64,000 nt of DNA from Gracilaria gracilis. Lineage: Eukaryota > Rhodophyta > Florideophyceae > Gracilariales > Gracilariaceae. Both the position numbers and the translations under genes were made by a program. Shown here piece by piece: positions 1 through 10,631 of this stretch; the first letter of the stretch is position 1, and the number at the start of each line of letters is the position of its first letter. The notes beneath the pieces were generated by a model. That model saw only the letters and a list, made by a program, of their open reading frames with translations. It was not told the origin of the DNA and ran no database searches. The stretch spans positions 310,001 through 374,000 of the forward strand of contig JARGSG010000200.1 in assembly GCA_030374805.1 (NCBI GenBank). The letters are read 5' to 3'.

Positions 1-295
1 ACCTCGTGTGGAGAGTCTGGAATTCTTTGTTAAGTAGACGTTCTCAATTTGCCACCTACGACTCGTAGGTGGCAGTGCTTCTGATTCAAACTAGAATCTC
101 CGTGGGTTGCTTGCGTGCAGTTTGCAATTGGAAACCTTGCCTTTTGAGTTGTAACTGCTGTTCGATATCGCCTTGCCTGCAAGGTGGATCAACAATAGTG
201 TTGTTCGATACTGGGTATTGTTCGATAATGCGTATCGATCTTAGGCACAGAACGGAGGCCCGAAAAGGAAAAATGGAGGTCTGGAAATAGCTTGC
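1..295. other. Intergenic flank left of Gypsy A
   Basis: No convincing gene is visible here. The short open frames on both strands are overlapping and lack recognisable motifs. The only structure is the perfect inverted repeat at 51-73. Confidence 0.5.
51..73. repeat. Perfect 11-bp inverted repeat
   Basis: GCCACCTACGA and TCGTAGGTGGC flank a single C at 62, an exact dyad of 11 bp per arm. It could fold as a hairpin, be a binding site for a dimeric protein, or be a transposon footprint. No further context helps. Confidence 0.8.
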
Positions 296-300
296 GGGAT

Positions 301-565
301 TGTAGTGGATGAAGGCATCCACTTCGGCACAGAAGTAGATATAGGCATCCACTTCAGCACCCATAGCTCCACCAAGGATTGCTGCACCCACGCTCGGGTG
401 GCAATATTTCCTACCTAGCTAGTGTACTGTAGTAGTTTTCTGAAGCAGAAAACATCAGCAGTGGTGTACTTAAGACACCACATCTCTGCCTCTTCAGTAA
501 AATCAGAGACATCGAACCTCAACACTCACAACTCCTCTCGCGCATTGCAACCACACAAGCGCACA
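301..565 (+). repeat. Gypsy A 5' LTR
   Basis: 265 bp, TG...CA, preceded by GGGAT. It matches 5364-5628 with about 10 substitutions and no length change. It should hold the element's promoter, but no clear TATA box is visible. Confidence 0.95.
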
Positions 566-617
566 GTGATCACTGCCGATACTGGTTGTATCGCGTTTCG
601 CTTGTTCGATCACCACA

Positions 618-3600
618 ATGGCGTCCGCTTCGCCGCCCACCGCTCAGTCTGGAGAAGAAATGGAATATCCTCTTCAGCCACCATCGTCCGTAGCCTTTTC
701 CGTGGACCACCCAAGACTCTCTAACACCAATCCGAGGTGAATTCGGATATTTCTACGTCAGTACGACCAGTATTCGAAGGCAGTCATGGAACGAGCGCTA
801 CAGCTTTCGGTCATTGACTCGACCATCACCGAGCCTGTCCGCCCGGTCAGTATTTGCTTCTGTGTAGACTCTGCATGGCTTCAGTCCTGTATTGATTTGG
901 AATACATTCCTACGGTCAAGATGTCCGAGGACCTTACGGATGCCAAACTCGTAGGTATTTGGAAACCGAAGCCGAGGAAGAAAAAGACAATATGACGGTG
1001 ACAGAAATTAATGCTATAATCAAACGTGAACTTTCGATGGACATGTCTGACAGCTCCTCCCGCTCGCGAATGAAGGGGCTGTTTACGACGTATGTGTCTA
1101 CGTTGCGTAGAAATGGGCTCATTTGGGTAATGGATGACCACCCAAAATTATCAGTCAAGCACATTGTAGCTGCTATCCGTCCCAGAACATTGCAAGAACG
1201 TCTCGAAACGGACCTGGAACTGGTTTACTCACCTCTGAAGAAGGACTTCAAAGGTTTTATGAAACGCGCAATGTCTGTGTCCGAAGCATTTCAGATCGTA
1301 GACAATGGTCCACTTTCTAGAACGCGAGTTTCAAAACCCCGCAAAGGAAACTTTGTACGTATTGCCACGAGTAGCGAGTTCCCAGCCCCCCCAAGCTCTT
1401 CAACAGAGCAGAAGCGCGCAAGCCAGAAATCCAAACGACTTCCCCCGTTCTTTCCGCACGAACCATGCCAGCGTGAAGGTGACCGGCATTGGATTGATGA
1501 TTGTACGAAGGCCACCGCTGTCGAGAAGGAAGCTCTGAAAGCTCATCTTTCAGCCAAGAAGGCAGCGGATGGACCTGCGAAGAAGACAAGGTCTCACAAA
1601 GCCAAATCAAAGCCAGGCAGCGTGGGACGTGTGAAACCTGCTCAGTACTCTACAGAGGCAAGCTGTTCTGTTACTCTATCCGATGGCATGACTTCCGTCG
1701 AGACATCTGGTCGCTGTGATGATGGCAGCGTCGACAGCATTGTGTCACCTACACTCGCAGAGTCAGCTGCTTTGCAAGGTATCGGGAAGATTTCCGCAAT
1801 CAAGAAGGGCACTTTGGCTGTGGCACTCAGGAAGGATAATCAGGCAGAAGCAGAGAGTTTTTCTTTCTCACGCACATGCACAATACCACGCACCATTCTA
1901 CACCTGGCATCTGGAAACTTGGCACTCATGAAGATATCCTTTTTGGTCGCTGATAATGACCTGGCTTGTGAGAATCTACTAATCGGCAGACCCGTACTGC
2001 AACATCTGCGTGTTGACACTCACACCCTGTTGGACAGGAACCGCTTCGCCTTGAATGGGGCGGACTGCTCCCAAGTGGGCAACCCCACATCCTCTTCAAC
2101 GGGTGGGTACGTCAGTCTTCTCATGATCGCACGCCTCAACTGCTCTAGTACAGTATCCGAGTCAACTATTGTTGTGCCTGACCGTCCAAGGGTGAACTAC
2201 TATGCCCAACGACGTGTTGAAGACCCATTCCCGGACCCAGCTCTTCTTGACCCAGTTGACAGTAAGCAGCATGAGAGCATCCACAAAGCAGTAGAGGACA
2301 TGTTGCAAGTGGCCGTTGGAAATGGACTGGAGAAAACCAAGGCGAATCTTCTTAGCGAAATGGCACATGAACACATCAACATCTTCAGAACCTCGCTTTC
2401 CTCAGGACTACCAGCACAAGTCAAACCACTGAAAATTGCCGTCACACTTGATGCCAAGCCAGTTCGAGTCCGCCTGCGTAAGTACTCGCAGGACTAGCGG
2501 GATTTTCTTGACAAGTTCGTTGGGAATCTTGTTAGAGCTGGTATGGTGTACGCCAATCCATCGTCTCCATGGGCATCAGCACCACTTCTGGTTCCAAAAC
2601 CTGGACCATCTCGTTTCCGATTCACTGTAGACTTGCGGCCCATCAACAAGTACACAGTCCAGCATCAGTTCCCGATGCCGAATATTGAACAGGAACTACT
2701 CAAGCTGGCTGGATCCAAGTTCTTCGCCACCTTTGACCTCTCTCATGGCTACTGGCAGTTTTCTTTGGATAAGGCCTCGCAGGAACTCTAGTCATTCATC
2801 ACGCTTGATGGCGTCTACACACCAACCAGAGTCCTGCACGGGACAACCAACGCTACGACACATCTGCAATCCATTTTGGCAGAAGTGTTCCCTAAGGAGC
2901 TCCTCCTGCAGATTCTCTATTGGCTGGATGACATACTGCTTCACAACCCAACTGTGGAGGGACTACTGAAAGGAATTCGAAAGCTGTTCGAAACCTGTGC
3001 ACGTTACTCCATCCGACTACATCCAGGCAAGAGTATCCTGTTTGCTCAAACCATTAAATGGTGTGGACGAATTGTATCCGCAGATGGAGTACGCCATGAC
3101 CCTCGACAGCTTGACGGCCTCCTTTCCATGGAACCTCCAAGCACTGGAGCCCATCTGCAACAGTTTGTTTGCGCCGTGCAGTGGGTCAAAACCGGCATAC
3201 CGAACTTCACGAATCTCATTGAGCCCTTACACCAAATGTTAGTACGGGTGTATGCGGTAGCTGGTAAGCGCACCAAACGAGCTGTTGGGAATGTATCATT
3301 GCAGGATCTGGGATGGGATCAGAAAGAAGACATTGTTTTCGACCGGTGCAAGAAGGCGCTCGCTAATCTGGTTACTCTTTCTCATCGAGACGAGCGGCAG
3401 CGTCTGTGCATTTACACAGACGCATCTGATACTTCTTGGTCTGGTATCGTTACGCAAGTACCGAAAGAAGACCTACATCTCCCTCACGCCCAGCAAAGGC
3501 ACAGCTCGCTTGCCTTTTGTTCCGGAAGATTCAACACGACTCAATTGGCTTGGTCGACTCTGGAGAAAGAGGCTTTCGCAATAATGGCTACAGTCGAGAG

Positions 3601-5353
3601 AATGCACTGGCTTGCGGCAACTGCCGCAGGATTCGACCTCTTCACAGACCATAACAACCTCGTTTTCATTTTCGACCCTCTCTCTCTTACCCCGGATCTC
3701 AGCCTATCTTCAACAAGGAAGGTGCTCCGTTGGGCTGTGCGGCTCAGTGTATACTTGTACACATGCTTCCACATCAGTGGACTGGACAATGTGTGGGCTG
3801 ACATATTAACGCGTTGGTCAGCACCCAGAATAGTCCGAAGGTTATTCAAAATTCCGATCCTTTCAACCGCCAACGCAGATGAATTCTGCTGGCCTTCTGC
3901 AGAAGAAGTAGCACTGGAACAAGACCAACACTCTAACATTCGACCATTAGATCTACAGTGTCTTGATGGAATCTGGAAAACCTCTTCAGGAGCCATTTGG
4001 ATCCCGGAAAACTCTGAGGACCTTCAGCTCAGACTCTGCATCATTGCCCACACTGGCCCCCCCGGTCATCGTGGTAGGCAGACTACATTAAGTGCGCTGA
4101 GGCAGAACTATCATTGGGTAACACTGTCGAAAGACATCCACGATTTCGTAGATGCCTGAATTCACTGCATTTCAACCACTGGAGGTGAGAAAGTTCCAAG
4201 GCCATTCGGTCCGGCGCTGCATGGGTCAAAGCCAAACGACCTTCTCCAGTTTGACTACATTGAAATTGGACCAAGTCATTTAGGGTCTAAATACATCCTG
4301 ATGCTCCGGGATGACCACTCCGACTACAAATGGTTCTTTCCTACGTCAGGAACGACATCGGAAAATGCAGCAATTTCCATCGTAGACTGGTGTGCTGCCT
4401 TTAATGTTCCGCAAGGTTTGATGTCGGATGGACCAACGCACTTCAAGAACGAGACCATCAGGAAAATTACGAAGTATCTTCGCGTCCCGCATCTTTTTAC
4501 GCTACCCTACACACCATGTAGCAACGGTGCAGTAGAAAGACTTGGCAAAGAACTGATCTGAACACTTCGGGCGTTGACATCCGAGTATCAAATGGATTTC
4601 AAAGAATGGCCCGATCTCATTCCCATCATCCAGAGCATCTTGAACAACTCGCCGTCGCCTCATCGCAGTAACACTGCCCCAATCACCGCATTCATGGGTC
4701 TCAAACCTACTCCACCCATCTCTACCTTCCTTCGCACATCTACCGCAAAGCCTGTTACCATTCATGCAGCACGATTAGAGCGCTGTACCAACATGGACGC
4801 TCTGCAGAAGTTGATGTCCGAGTTGCAACCTTTAGTGCACAACGCGCTACAGAACAACAGACAGAAGTCGAGAGAAAGGGCTTCGAAGGGCAAGCTAGCC
4901 AATTTTTAAAAGGGAGATTTCGTATTGGTGGCAAGGGATGACTTTGCGGCCGGCGAGAAGCTCGCGTTACGTTGAAAAGCACCACGCCGAGTTGTAAAGG
5001 CACTTTCGGACTACGTGTATCAAGTGGAGGATCTCAGGAATGGAGCGATCAAGGACATACATGGCTCTCGATTGAAGTTCTATCATGACGCATTCTTGAG
5101 CAGTGAGACCATTTTGTCTCACGTCCTCTCCTCTGAGACTGGTATGCCTGTAGGGCGTTTATTTAAGTTGGTAGAAAGCGAGGAAGGATTACTGGTACAT
5201 GTGCGATGGAAAGGTCTTGATCAGGCAGAGGACACTTTGGAACCTCTCCAACAGATCTACAACGACGTTCCAGTTTTGCTGCAGAAATTGCTTCATCGCA
5301 AAACAACATCCCCCGATGTGGCTAAAAATGCAAAAGCTGCGCTTGGCCTTTGA
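618..5353 (+). pseudogene. Gypsy A gag-pol polyprotein (nonsense-broken)
   Basis: Gag starts at ATG 618 and reads in one frame to about 955, with a TGA at 738. After one frame shift near 950, a single frame runs to 5353. Visible parts: a knuckle remnant around 1466-1505 ending HWIDDC but lacking the second Cys; retropepsin near 1715 with CDDG for the usual D-S/T-G and a LLIGRP flap; RT with VDLRPIN and YWLDD at about 2920-2935; RNase H from YTDAS at 3412; integrase with H-H, then IHC after a stop, and a D-D-E set (FDYI, SDGP, VERLG); a chromodomain at about 5150-5290. Stops lie at 2495, 2789, 4157, 4559, 4907 and 4973. The TGA at 4157 sits where the first Cys of the integrase zinc finger is expected. 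Confidence 0.9.
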
Positions 5354-5363
5354 AGGAGGGAAG

Positions 5364-5628
5364 TGTAGTGGATGAAGGCATCCACTTCGGCACTGAAGTA
5401 GATATATACATCCACTTCAGCACCCATAGCTCCACCAAGGATTGCTGCACCCACGCTCGGGTGGCAATATTTCCTACCTTGCTAGTGTACTGTAGTAGTT
5501 TTCTGAAGCAGAAAACATCAGCAGTGGTGTACTTAAGACACCACATCTCTTCCTTTTCAGTAAAATCAGAAACATCGAACCTCAACACTTACAACTCCTC
5601 TTCCGCATTGCAACCACACAAGCGCACA
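5364..5628 (+). repeat. Gypsy A 3' LTR
   Basis: 265 bp, preceded by the polypurine tract at 5352-5363 and followed by the target duplication GGGAT at 5629-5633. It pairs with 301-565. Confidence 0.95.
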
Positions 5629-5633
5629 GGGAT

Positions 5634-5946
5634 GCTGAAAAGGACAAATCGAAAGGGCTTGAGAAAAACGAAAGGGCACACTCACACCAAGTTGGCCTTG
5701 TCTGTGAGTCACCATCCAGGAGAAAGGACGGCCGTTTATGTGTATACCAGCCAAGTCAGTTGACTGCTGACTTGAAAGACGTGATTGCACTTGTACATCA
5801 GGCTAGTACCCAAACGTTCCGAAAAACCAAGATGTTAGGCGTCCAGAAACCTATCTGACGTAAACCTGACTACTCAATTTCCGGTACTGCCCATATTATG
5901 ACGTATTGCAGGCTCATCTCAGTTTACGTGCATATTCGTACGCTGC
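5634..5946. other. Gap between Gypsy A and Harbinger
   Basis: About 310 bp with no gene or repeat that I can support. It appears to be old host or transposon sequence into which both neighbours inserted. Confidence 0.5.
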
Positions 5947-5949
5947 TTA

Positions 5950-5969
5950 GGCTGTTTCCACACTTGGAC
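5950..5969 (+). repeat. Harbinger left terminal inverted repeat
   Basis: 20 bp, reverse-complementary to 8263-8282 with one mismatch, flanked outside by TTA. Confidence 0.92.
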
Positions 5970-6123
5970 CTTTCACGTCGCTTTTTGTCCATGTCACCAA
6001 AAAGAAGCCAAAATCCTTCCCAATTTGACACGGTGCTCTTGTCCGCTTTTGCCACAACATGACTGAAATTCTGGGGTCGCCTCTTGAGCGACCCCATACT
6101 GCGGACCCACCGCTGATCAGGAC

Positions 6124-7365
6124 ATGAATGAACAGAAAAAGAAGCTCCTTCTCCTGAGCTTACTACATTGTCTGCAAGACGCTTCAGATGACATCGAAGC
6201 CCGCGTTGCCGCTCATTGCGCAGACAATGCTACCGTTGTGCTTCAGGTAGCAGACTTCATGAATCAGCGATCGGATTCTCAGCGCTGCTGGGCGTACGTG
6301 CGCAACGACCCAGACTGGTTCGAGAACTACGCTTTGACACCAGCTTTCTTGCAAGTGGCTCATGGAGATCTCTCTTCCGCGTCCCAATCTCAGTATTCGA
6401 GAGCACACTATCGTGCCTGCGCGCCCAACTAACGAAAGCAACCACGAACTGTAGGGAGCCCGTAAAACCAGAACTGCAACTCGCCGCCTTTTCTGATGTA
6501 CACAAGCAACGCATCATGTGAAGCTGTGGCAACGCAACTGGGAATGGGAAAGAGCACAGTTAATCGGGACGTCAAGAACGTCAGCAGGGCAATAGTGCAG
6601 AGGTTGGGTAGCGCAATACGCTTGCCAAGAACTGAAACAGAACTCGCTGTAGTTATGAGAGGTTTTGAAGATATTCAAGGTCTTCCGTACTGCGTGGGCG
6701 CGATTGACGGCACCCACATCCCGTGGCCACTTTGTCCTGAGGAACAGTACTATGAGTACCGTTGCTACAAGGGGTACCCAAGTATCGTTTTATTTGCAGT
6801 GTGCACAGCGAATCGAAAGTTCATCTACATCGATGTCGGACGGCCGGGAGTGTTTGGCGACTCAACGATCTTCTCCAAATGCTCGCTAAAGAGAATGATT
6901 GACCAAGAGGAATGGCTAGGAAACGAAGTACCCGATTTGGTGATTGCAGACGTTCATATCCGGCCGTACGTAATGGGTGATTGTGCGTTTACTCTGGACC
7001 GTAACATGATGAAGAGCTCATCCAAGACAGAAATTAGCGCTAACCCAGTCCTCAAAAGTTGGGACAGTATGGCGTCACAGACTAGGAAGCCGATTGAGTG
7101 CAGCTTCGGCATGCTCAAGAAACGGTTTCCAATTCTGAAGGAAGGACTACGGTTACATCACGAGGACGATCTCATTCACGTCTCAAGCGCGTGCGCTATT
7201 TTGCACAATATGTGCATAGAGAGTGGAGAGAATGAGAGTGTCTTTCTACCGCAGGACGAGGAAGTAGATGACCCTGCTGAGGTCTCCGTGGAGACTACTG
7301 CAGGGAAGCGACAAAGAGATGCTCTTATTTATTATGTCCTCGAAGGTTTAGGCGACGATTCTTAG
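6124..7365 (+). pseudogene. Harbinger DDE transposase (HARBI1-like, frameshifted N-terminus)
   Basis: The catalytic part reads intact from about 6496 to 7365. It shows a helix-turn-helix-like segment (GMGKSTVNRDV), first Asp in GAIDGTHIPW, second Asp in MGDCAF (family usually GDSAY), and Glu in IECSFGMLKKRF, as in DDE_Tnp_4 transposases. The N-terminal part starts at ATG 6124 and shows RCWAYVRNDPDWFENY. It then needs a shift to another frame at about 6335 (WRSLFRVPISVFESTL) and back at about 6490 (YTSNASCEAVATQL). Both breaks are too tight to be introns, so small indels are likely. The product would excise and insert the element together with the neighbouring Myb/SANT-like protein. Confidence 0.88.
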
Positions 7366-8021
7366 AACTCCGCGAGCGGCTTCTTAATAACTAGTTTTAT
7401 CTTCTTCTTCTCGGCATTGCTCTCTTTAATCTCCGCTAGTACTTCTTTCTGAAACTCCGCTTGCTGAGCCATAAACGTAGTTATCGACTCTAACTGCGCG
7501 CTGCGCTGGCGCTTGCGAGAACTAGTTTGTGATGGAGCTGCATTCGTAACTCCTGTTTCGCTGGATAAAACTGCTGGTGGATCATGTCTGGCTTTTGTGT
7601 GCTCTAATTCGTGCATCTCAGTGAAGAAGTCTGGCTTTTCGTACAAGGACTCATCATCACCATCTCGTCCAGATTTACTAATCTTATAAATGTACGCGGA
7701 GTATTCTTGTTTCATTCTCGTAAACTTCTTCTGCCAGGCCTTGGCAGATCTTTCTATCCCATGCTGTTTCCTTGCCATGTCGGTTGCTTTGGCAAACACC
7801 TCCTTGAGAGATTTTTTCTGCTTCTTTCGGTCACCGTACCCAGCATGCTTCATCATGCCAAGTAGAACAAGAATGGTCTCATGGTTGTAGTGCTGATTGT
7901 CATTTGTGGTGTTATCGGCGGTTTTCTTGGGCACGGGTGTAGCAATTGGTGTGCTGACCGGCTGTGGTTGAGCGGGATTCGGCACGGGGGAAGGGGTTTG
8001 GGGGTCTACAGAGAATGCCAT
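7362..8021 (-). CDS. Harbinger Myb/SANT-like DNA-binding protein
   Basis: A 219-residue open frame starting at ATG 8021. Residues 1-45 are Pro/Thr-rich. Residues about 48-130 show a trihelix-type Myb/SANT pattern (ILVLLGMMKHAG, then AWQKKFTRMKQEYSAYI). The C-terminal third is basic and helical (SSRKRQRSAQ, AEKKKIKLVIKK), perhaps a nuclear signal plus coiled coil. PIF/Harbinger elements typically encode such a second protein, which helps bring the transposase to the nucleus and the ends. The frame has no break, unlike its transposase partner. Its stop overlaps the transposase stop, so the transcripts converge. Confidence 0.85.
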   Translation of the reverse strand: MAFSVDPQTPSPVPNPAQPQPVSTPIATPVPKKTADNTTNDNQHYNHETILVLLGMMKHAGYGDRKKQKKSLKEVFAKATDMARKQHGIERSAKAWQKKFTRMKQEYSAYIYKISKSGRDGDDESLYEKPDFFTEMHELEHTKARHDPPAVLSSETGVTNAAPSQTSSRKRQRSAQLESITTFMAQQAEFQKEVLAEIKESNAEKKKIKLVIKKPLAEF

Positions 8022-8262
8022 TGTGTGGCTTGCTTAGAATTGCTGAACCTGCACTAGCATTGAGACTAGAGGCTATCGTGATGTGTTCTGATCTGACCTT
8101 TATCATCTTGGGTACAGAGACGTTTCGGTTTGATGGAAACTCCCGCGAAATTGGGTTTCGGGTTTTGGGATGAGTCTACATTGCGCCAAGACATGTCAAC
8201 CTGAGTTGGGACGAATATACGTACCATGGACAACGCTTCGTGTCACACAGAGCGTTGTCTCT

Positions 8263-8282
8263 GTCCAGGTGTGGAAACAGCC
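8263..8282 (-). repeat. Harbinger right terminal inverted repeat
   Basis: 20 bp ending at 8282, reverse-complementary to 5950-5969 and followed by TTA. Confidence 0.92.
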
Positions 8283-8356
8283 TTAGTCCTGACGTCGGCC
8301 AGTACACATGTGCTCCATTGGTGTATGTCCAACGAGCCAATGGTGGGTACTGTATT

Positions 8357-8366
8357 CTATAAATAG
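8357..8366 (+). promoter_or_regulatory. TATA-like box
   Basis: CTATAAATAG in the gap right of the Harbinger element, followed by GC-rich sequence. No open frame with recognisable content follows, so it may be an old LTR promoter or chance. Confidence 0.25.
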
Positions 8367-8735
8367 GCCTGCCCGTGCGCACGTAGCGAGTAGGTACGCC
8401 CGCAACATATACATTCTCGACTCGCAGTAAAGGACTTATTCCAACCTCTACGCTATATATTTGCTCAGAAGATGCCTAGCAGTACATTGGGAACACTTCT
8501 TGTTTTAATAAACTCTCGAAGAGCGTGGAAAACTTAGTAGTATTCTTCTTGTGCAGCTCTTTTACAATACCAAACTGACTTTTATATACAATAAATACAA
8601 CAGCAGCCCGTGCAATCTTTTGGTCAAAGCTACGAACGAAATGGGAATAATAATAATCATCGTCTGACTCCCGGGATAGGTGTGCCAATTTATAAAAGGC
8701 TACTATGCGACCATTAAAATTGAACAAGAGTATTT

Positions 8736-8963
8736 TGCGCTTGGATGCAAGTGGGCTAAAGGTCGTGGTGAAAGTGCTGAAGTTCAATGCCTTCGTTTAC
8801 TAGAGAGGCAGTGGTTGTGGTGTCTTAAGAAAGCACCACAGCTGTTCCCAATCAGAAACACAGCTACTCTAGGCAACTACCTTAACTGGATGTGCCACCT
8901 AAAAGTGGATGGTACCATTCTGGGTGGCTGTGCTATTCTAAGTGGATGGATGTATCCACTACA
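8736..8963 (-). repeat. Diverged solo LTR related to Gypsy A
   Basis: Read on the minus strand, this starts TGTAGTGGAT and ends GCGCA. It shares blocks in the same order with the Gypsy A LTR: a CATCCACTT motif near the start, CTTAAGACACCACA in the middle, and a CAAGCGCA tail. It is 228 bp with several indels, so it is far more diverged than the two Gypsy A LTRs are from each other. No target duplication is apparent and no gag-pol adjoins either side. Confidence 0.7.
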
Positions 8964-9057
8964 ATCATATATAGTTTGTTAAAGATAGTTATTCATTGTG
9001 CAGTAGTATTTGTCTCATAACTTACACTAGAAATCTTATCGTATTCAAATACGTCTG

Positions 9058-10631
9058 CTAGTCTGCTAAGAAACCGCCAATGAACATTCTTGCATTCGCC
9101 ATGATCGCTGAAAAATCTGACTTAGATGTTTCTGCTATTTTAGGAATTGGGCGCCCAACCAAGATTGACCAAGCGTAGAAGCAAACCAAAACCGCGTAGT
9201 CACTGCCATTTTCAGGTGACTATCTCGGTAGAGTCAATGGTTTGGAGTCGAAACTGGGTGCAAACTCATTCCATATTACGTTTGCCCCGTATTTTGACGC
9301 CAAATATTGCGACAGAGTTGCAAGGGTTTTCTTCATAGATTTTGAGTGCTTACATTTGCGAGAACGGTTCTGCCCAGGGTTGAAAGTATCTAAAATGACA
9401 AAGGTGCGATTATTTGTGTCCACACAGCAAAGCATCCAATGATTTTCATTGACAGGCGAAGGCCAAATTATGCCATGGATTTCATATCGTTCATAGCCAT
9501 GCATCATCTTCGTCAGTGCTTTTCTGTCCCCACGTGCTGCAAGAGGTATCATAAAAGTTGAAAAGTAAAGAAAGTGCTTGTCGCCCTCATGAACAATTTT
9601 TTTCAACATTCGAAGTATAAAAGCTTCAACGATAACATCCGACAACCAGTTGCCAATTCGTAAAGAAGAGAAATCGACAAGGACAATTTTAACCCGGCCA
9701 TTTGTAACACATATGTCCCGGGGTTTCTCTCGTTTTTTCCATTACCAAATTGTATTTCTTTTTTGAGATTATCGCTCGTGGTGAGTGATGGAAAGGGTGA
9801 TACACTGCTTTTTAGAATAGTACGCCATCTATTGTTTTGAACAACGTCGGATGAGTCAACTTTTCCATCTTCGTAGACTATTTTTAAAATCCCCATGCCC
9901 TGCTTCCCCAAATTTTCAGTCCTTCCACGATACCAACATAGATCCAAGTTCCAAAACACATCCACTATACTTCCCTTCGTCATAATATCTCTTCTGAATG
10001 TGTTCAATGTTGCTTACATTTGGTTTCGCTTTTCTTCAATGCAAAACAAGGGAATCTTTTCTCTCTGCGTTACACATTTCTCGGATATGCCATGTAAATT
10101 ACCATTCCCTTCCGCATCAATATCACTATCGATTTCAATAATGGACATTTGGTAAGAATCCGATGAAGAACGTGATATCGGTTTGCTCTTGGAGTGTGCC
10201 ACTCCCGCCTCGATCATGTCTTTGAGGGTTGGAAAAGATCTATTTTCTTTTAAGTGATGGTGTATAAAATGCTGCTTCACATTTTGCACGTTCTGTTGAA
10301 CGCCAGTATCCCATCAACAAGGACAAGAGTATTCTACAACATCCGCTTCTTTGAGAACTCGATATCCGGTACTTGCTTCACCGAATACAGGAGGCAGCCT
10401 TTGCGATTTTGATTTTTGTACTCGTCTCAAAGTTCTCATGTTTCCTAAGAGAAGGCTGTTGTTATTCTTACCCACTATACAGCGTCGCTTTCTTGGATTT
10501 TGAATAATAAAAACCTTTCCAGATTCATCACTGAAGCGTTTGCGCTTTTTTATGTCCAAAGAACTGGTTTCTTTTTCTTCTGTCGCCGATAAACCCGTTC
10601 GAAGTTGAGAAGTATCATCAGAGGATCTAAT
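9058..10631 (-). pseudogene. Tudor-like plus ULP1 (C48 cysteine protease) part of MULE polyprotein
   Basis: This continues the transposase frame. A basic segment (DIKKRKRFSDESG, NPRKRRCIVG) precedes a Tudor-like stretch at about 9850-9990 (VDVFWNLDLCWYRGR, then IVYEDGKVDSSDV). After a frame shift near 9720 comes a ULP1-type protease: WLSDVIVEAFIL, ENHWMLCCVD with the catalytic His, VILDTFNP with the Asp. After an in-frame TAG at 9220-9222 comes NGSDYAVLVCFYAW, where the family has DCG. The catalytic Cys is therefore replaced by Tyr. The frame ends at 9058. Family members remove SUMO-like modifiers; this copy should be inactive. Confidence 0.75.

Larger units (their letters stand above)
301..5628 (+). 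mobile_element. Gypsy A: Ty3/Gypsy chromodomain LTR retrotransposon
   Basis: The element is bounded by 265-bp LTRs at 301-565 and 5364-5628, each starting TG and ending CA. A 5-bp target duplication GGGAT lies at 296-300 and 5629-5633. A polypurine tract (GAAGGAGGGAAG) sits directly before the 3' LTR. I count 10 differences between the LTRs (about 4%), so the insertion is not recent. Domain order is gag, zinc-knuckle remnant, retropepsin, reverse transcriptase, RNase H, integrase, chromodomain, which is the chromovirus-type Ty3/Gypsy order. I did not identify a clear tRNA primer-binding site after the 5' LTR. Confidence 0.95.
5950..8282 (+). mobile_element. PIF/Harbinger DNA transposon
   Basis: A 2333-bp element with 20-bp terminal inverted repeats (GGCTGTTTCCACAC at both ends, one mismatch further in) and a TTA duplication at 5947-5949 and 8283-8285. 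Three-base TTA/TAA duplications and a two-gene layout (DDE transposase plus Myb/SANT-like protein) are hallmarks of PIF/Harbinger. Here the genes are convergent and their stop codons overlap at 7362-7365. The ends look intact, so it could be mobilised in trans even though its transposase is broken near the N-terminus. Confidence 0.95.

Noticed and set aside
8476..8787. 103-codon minus frame next to the solo LTR
   Set aside because: Overlaps the LTR end and shows no gag or other motif.
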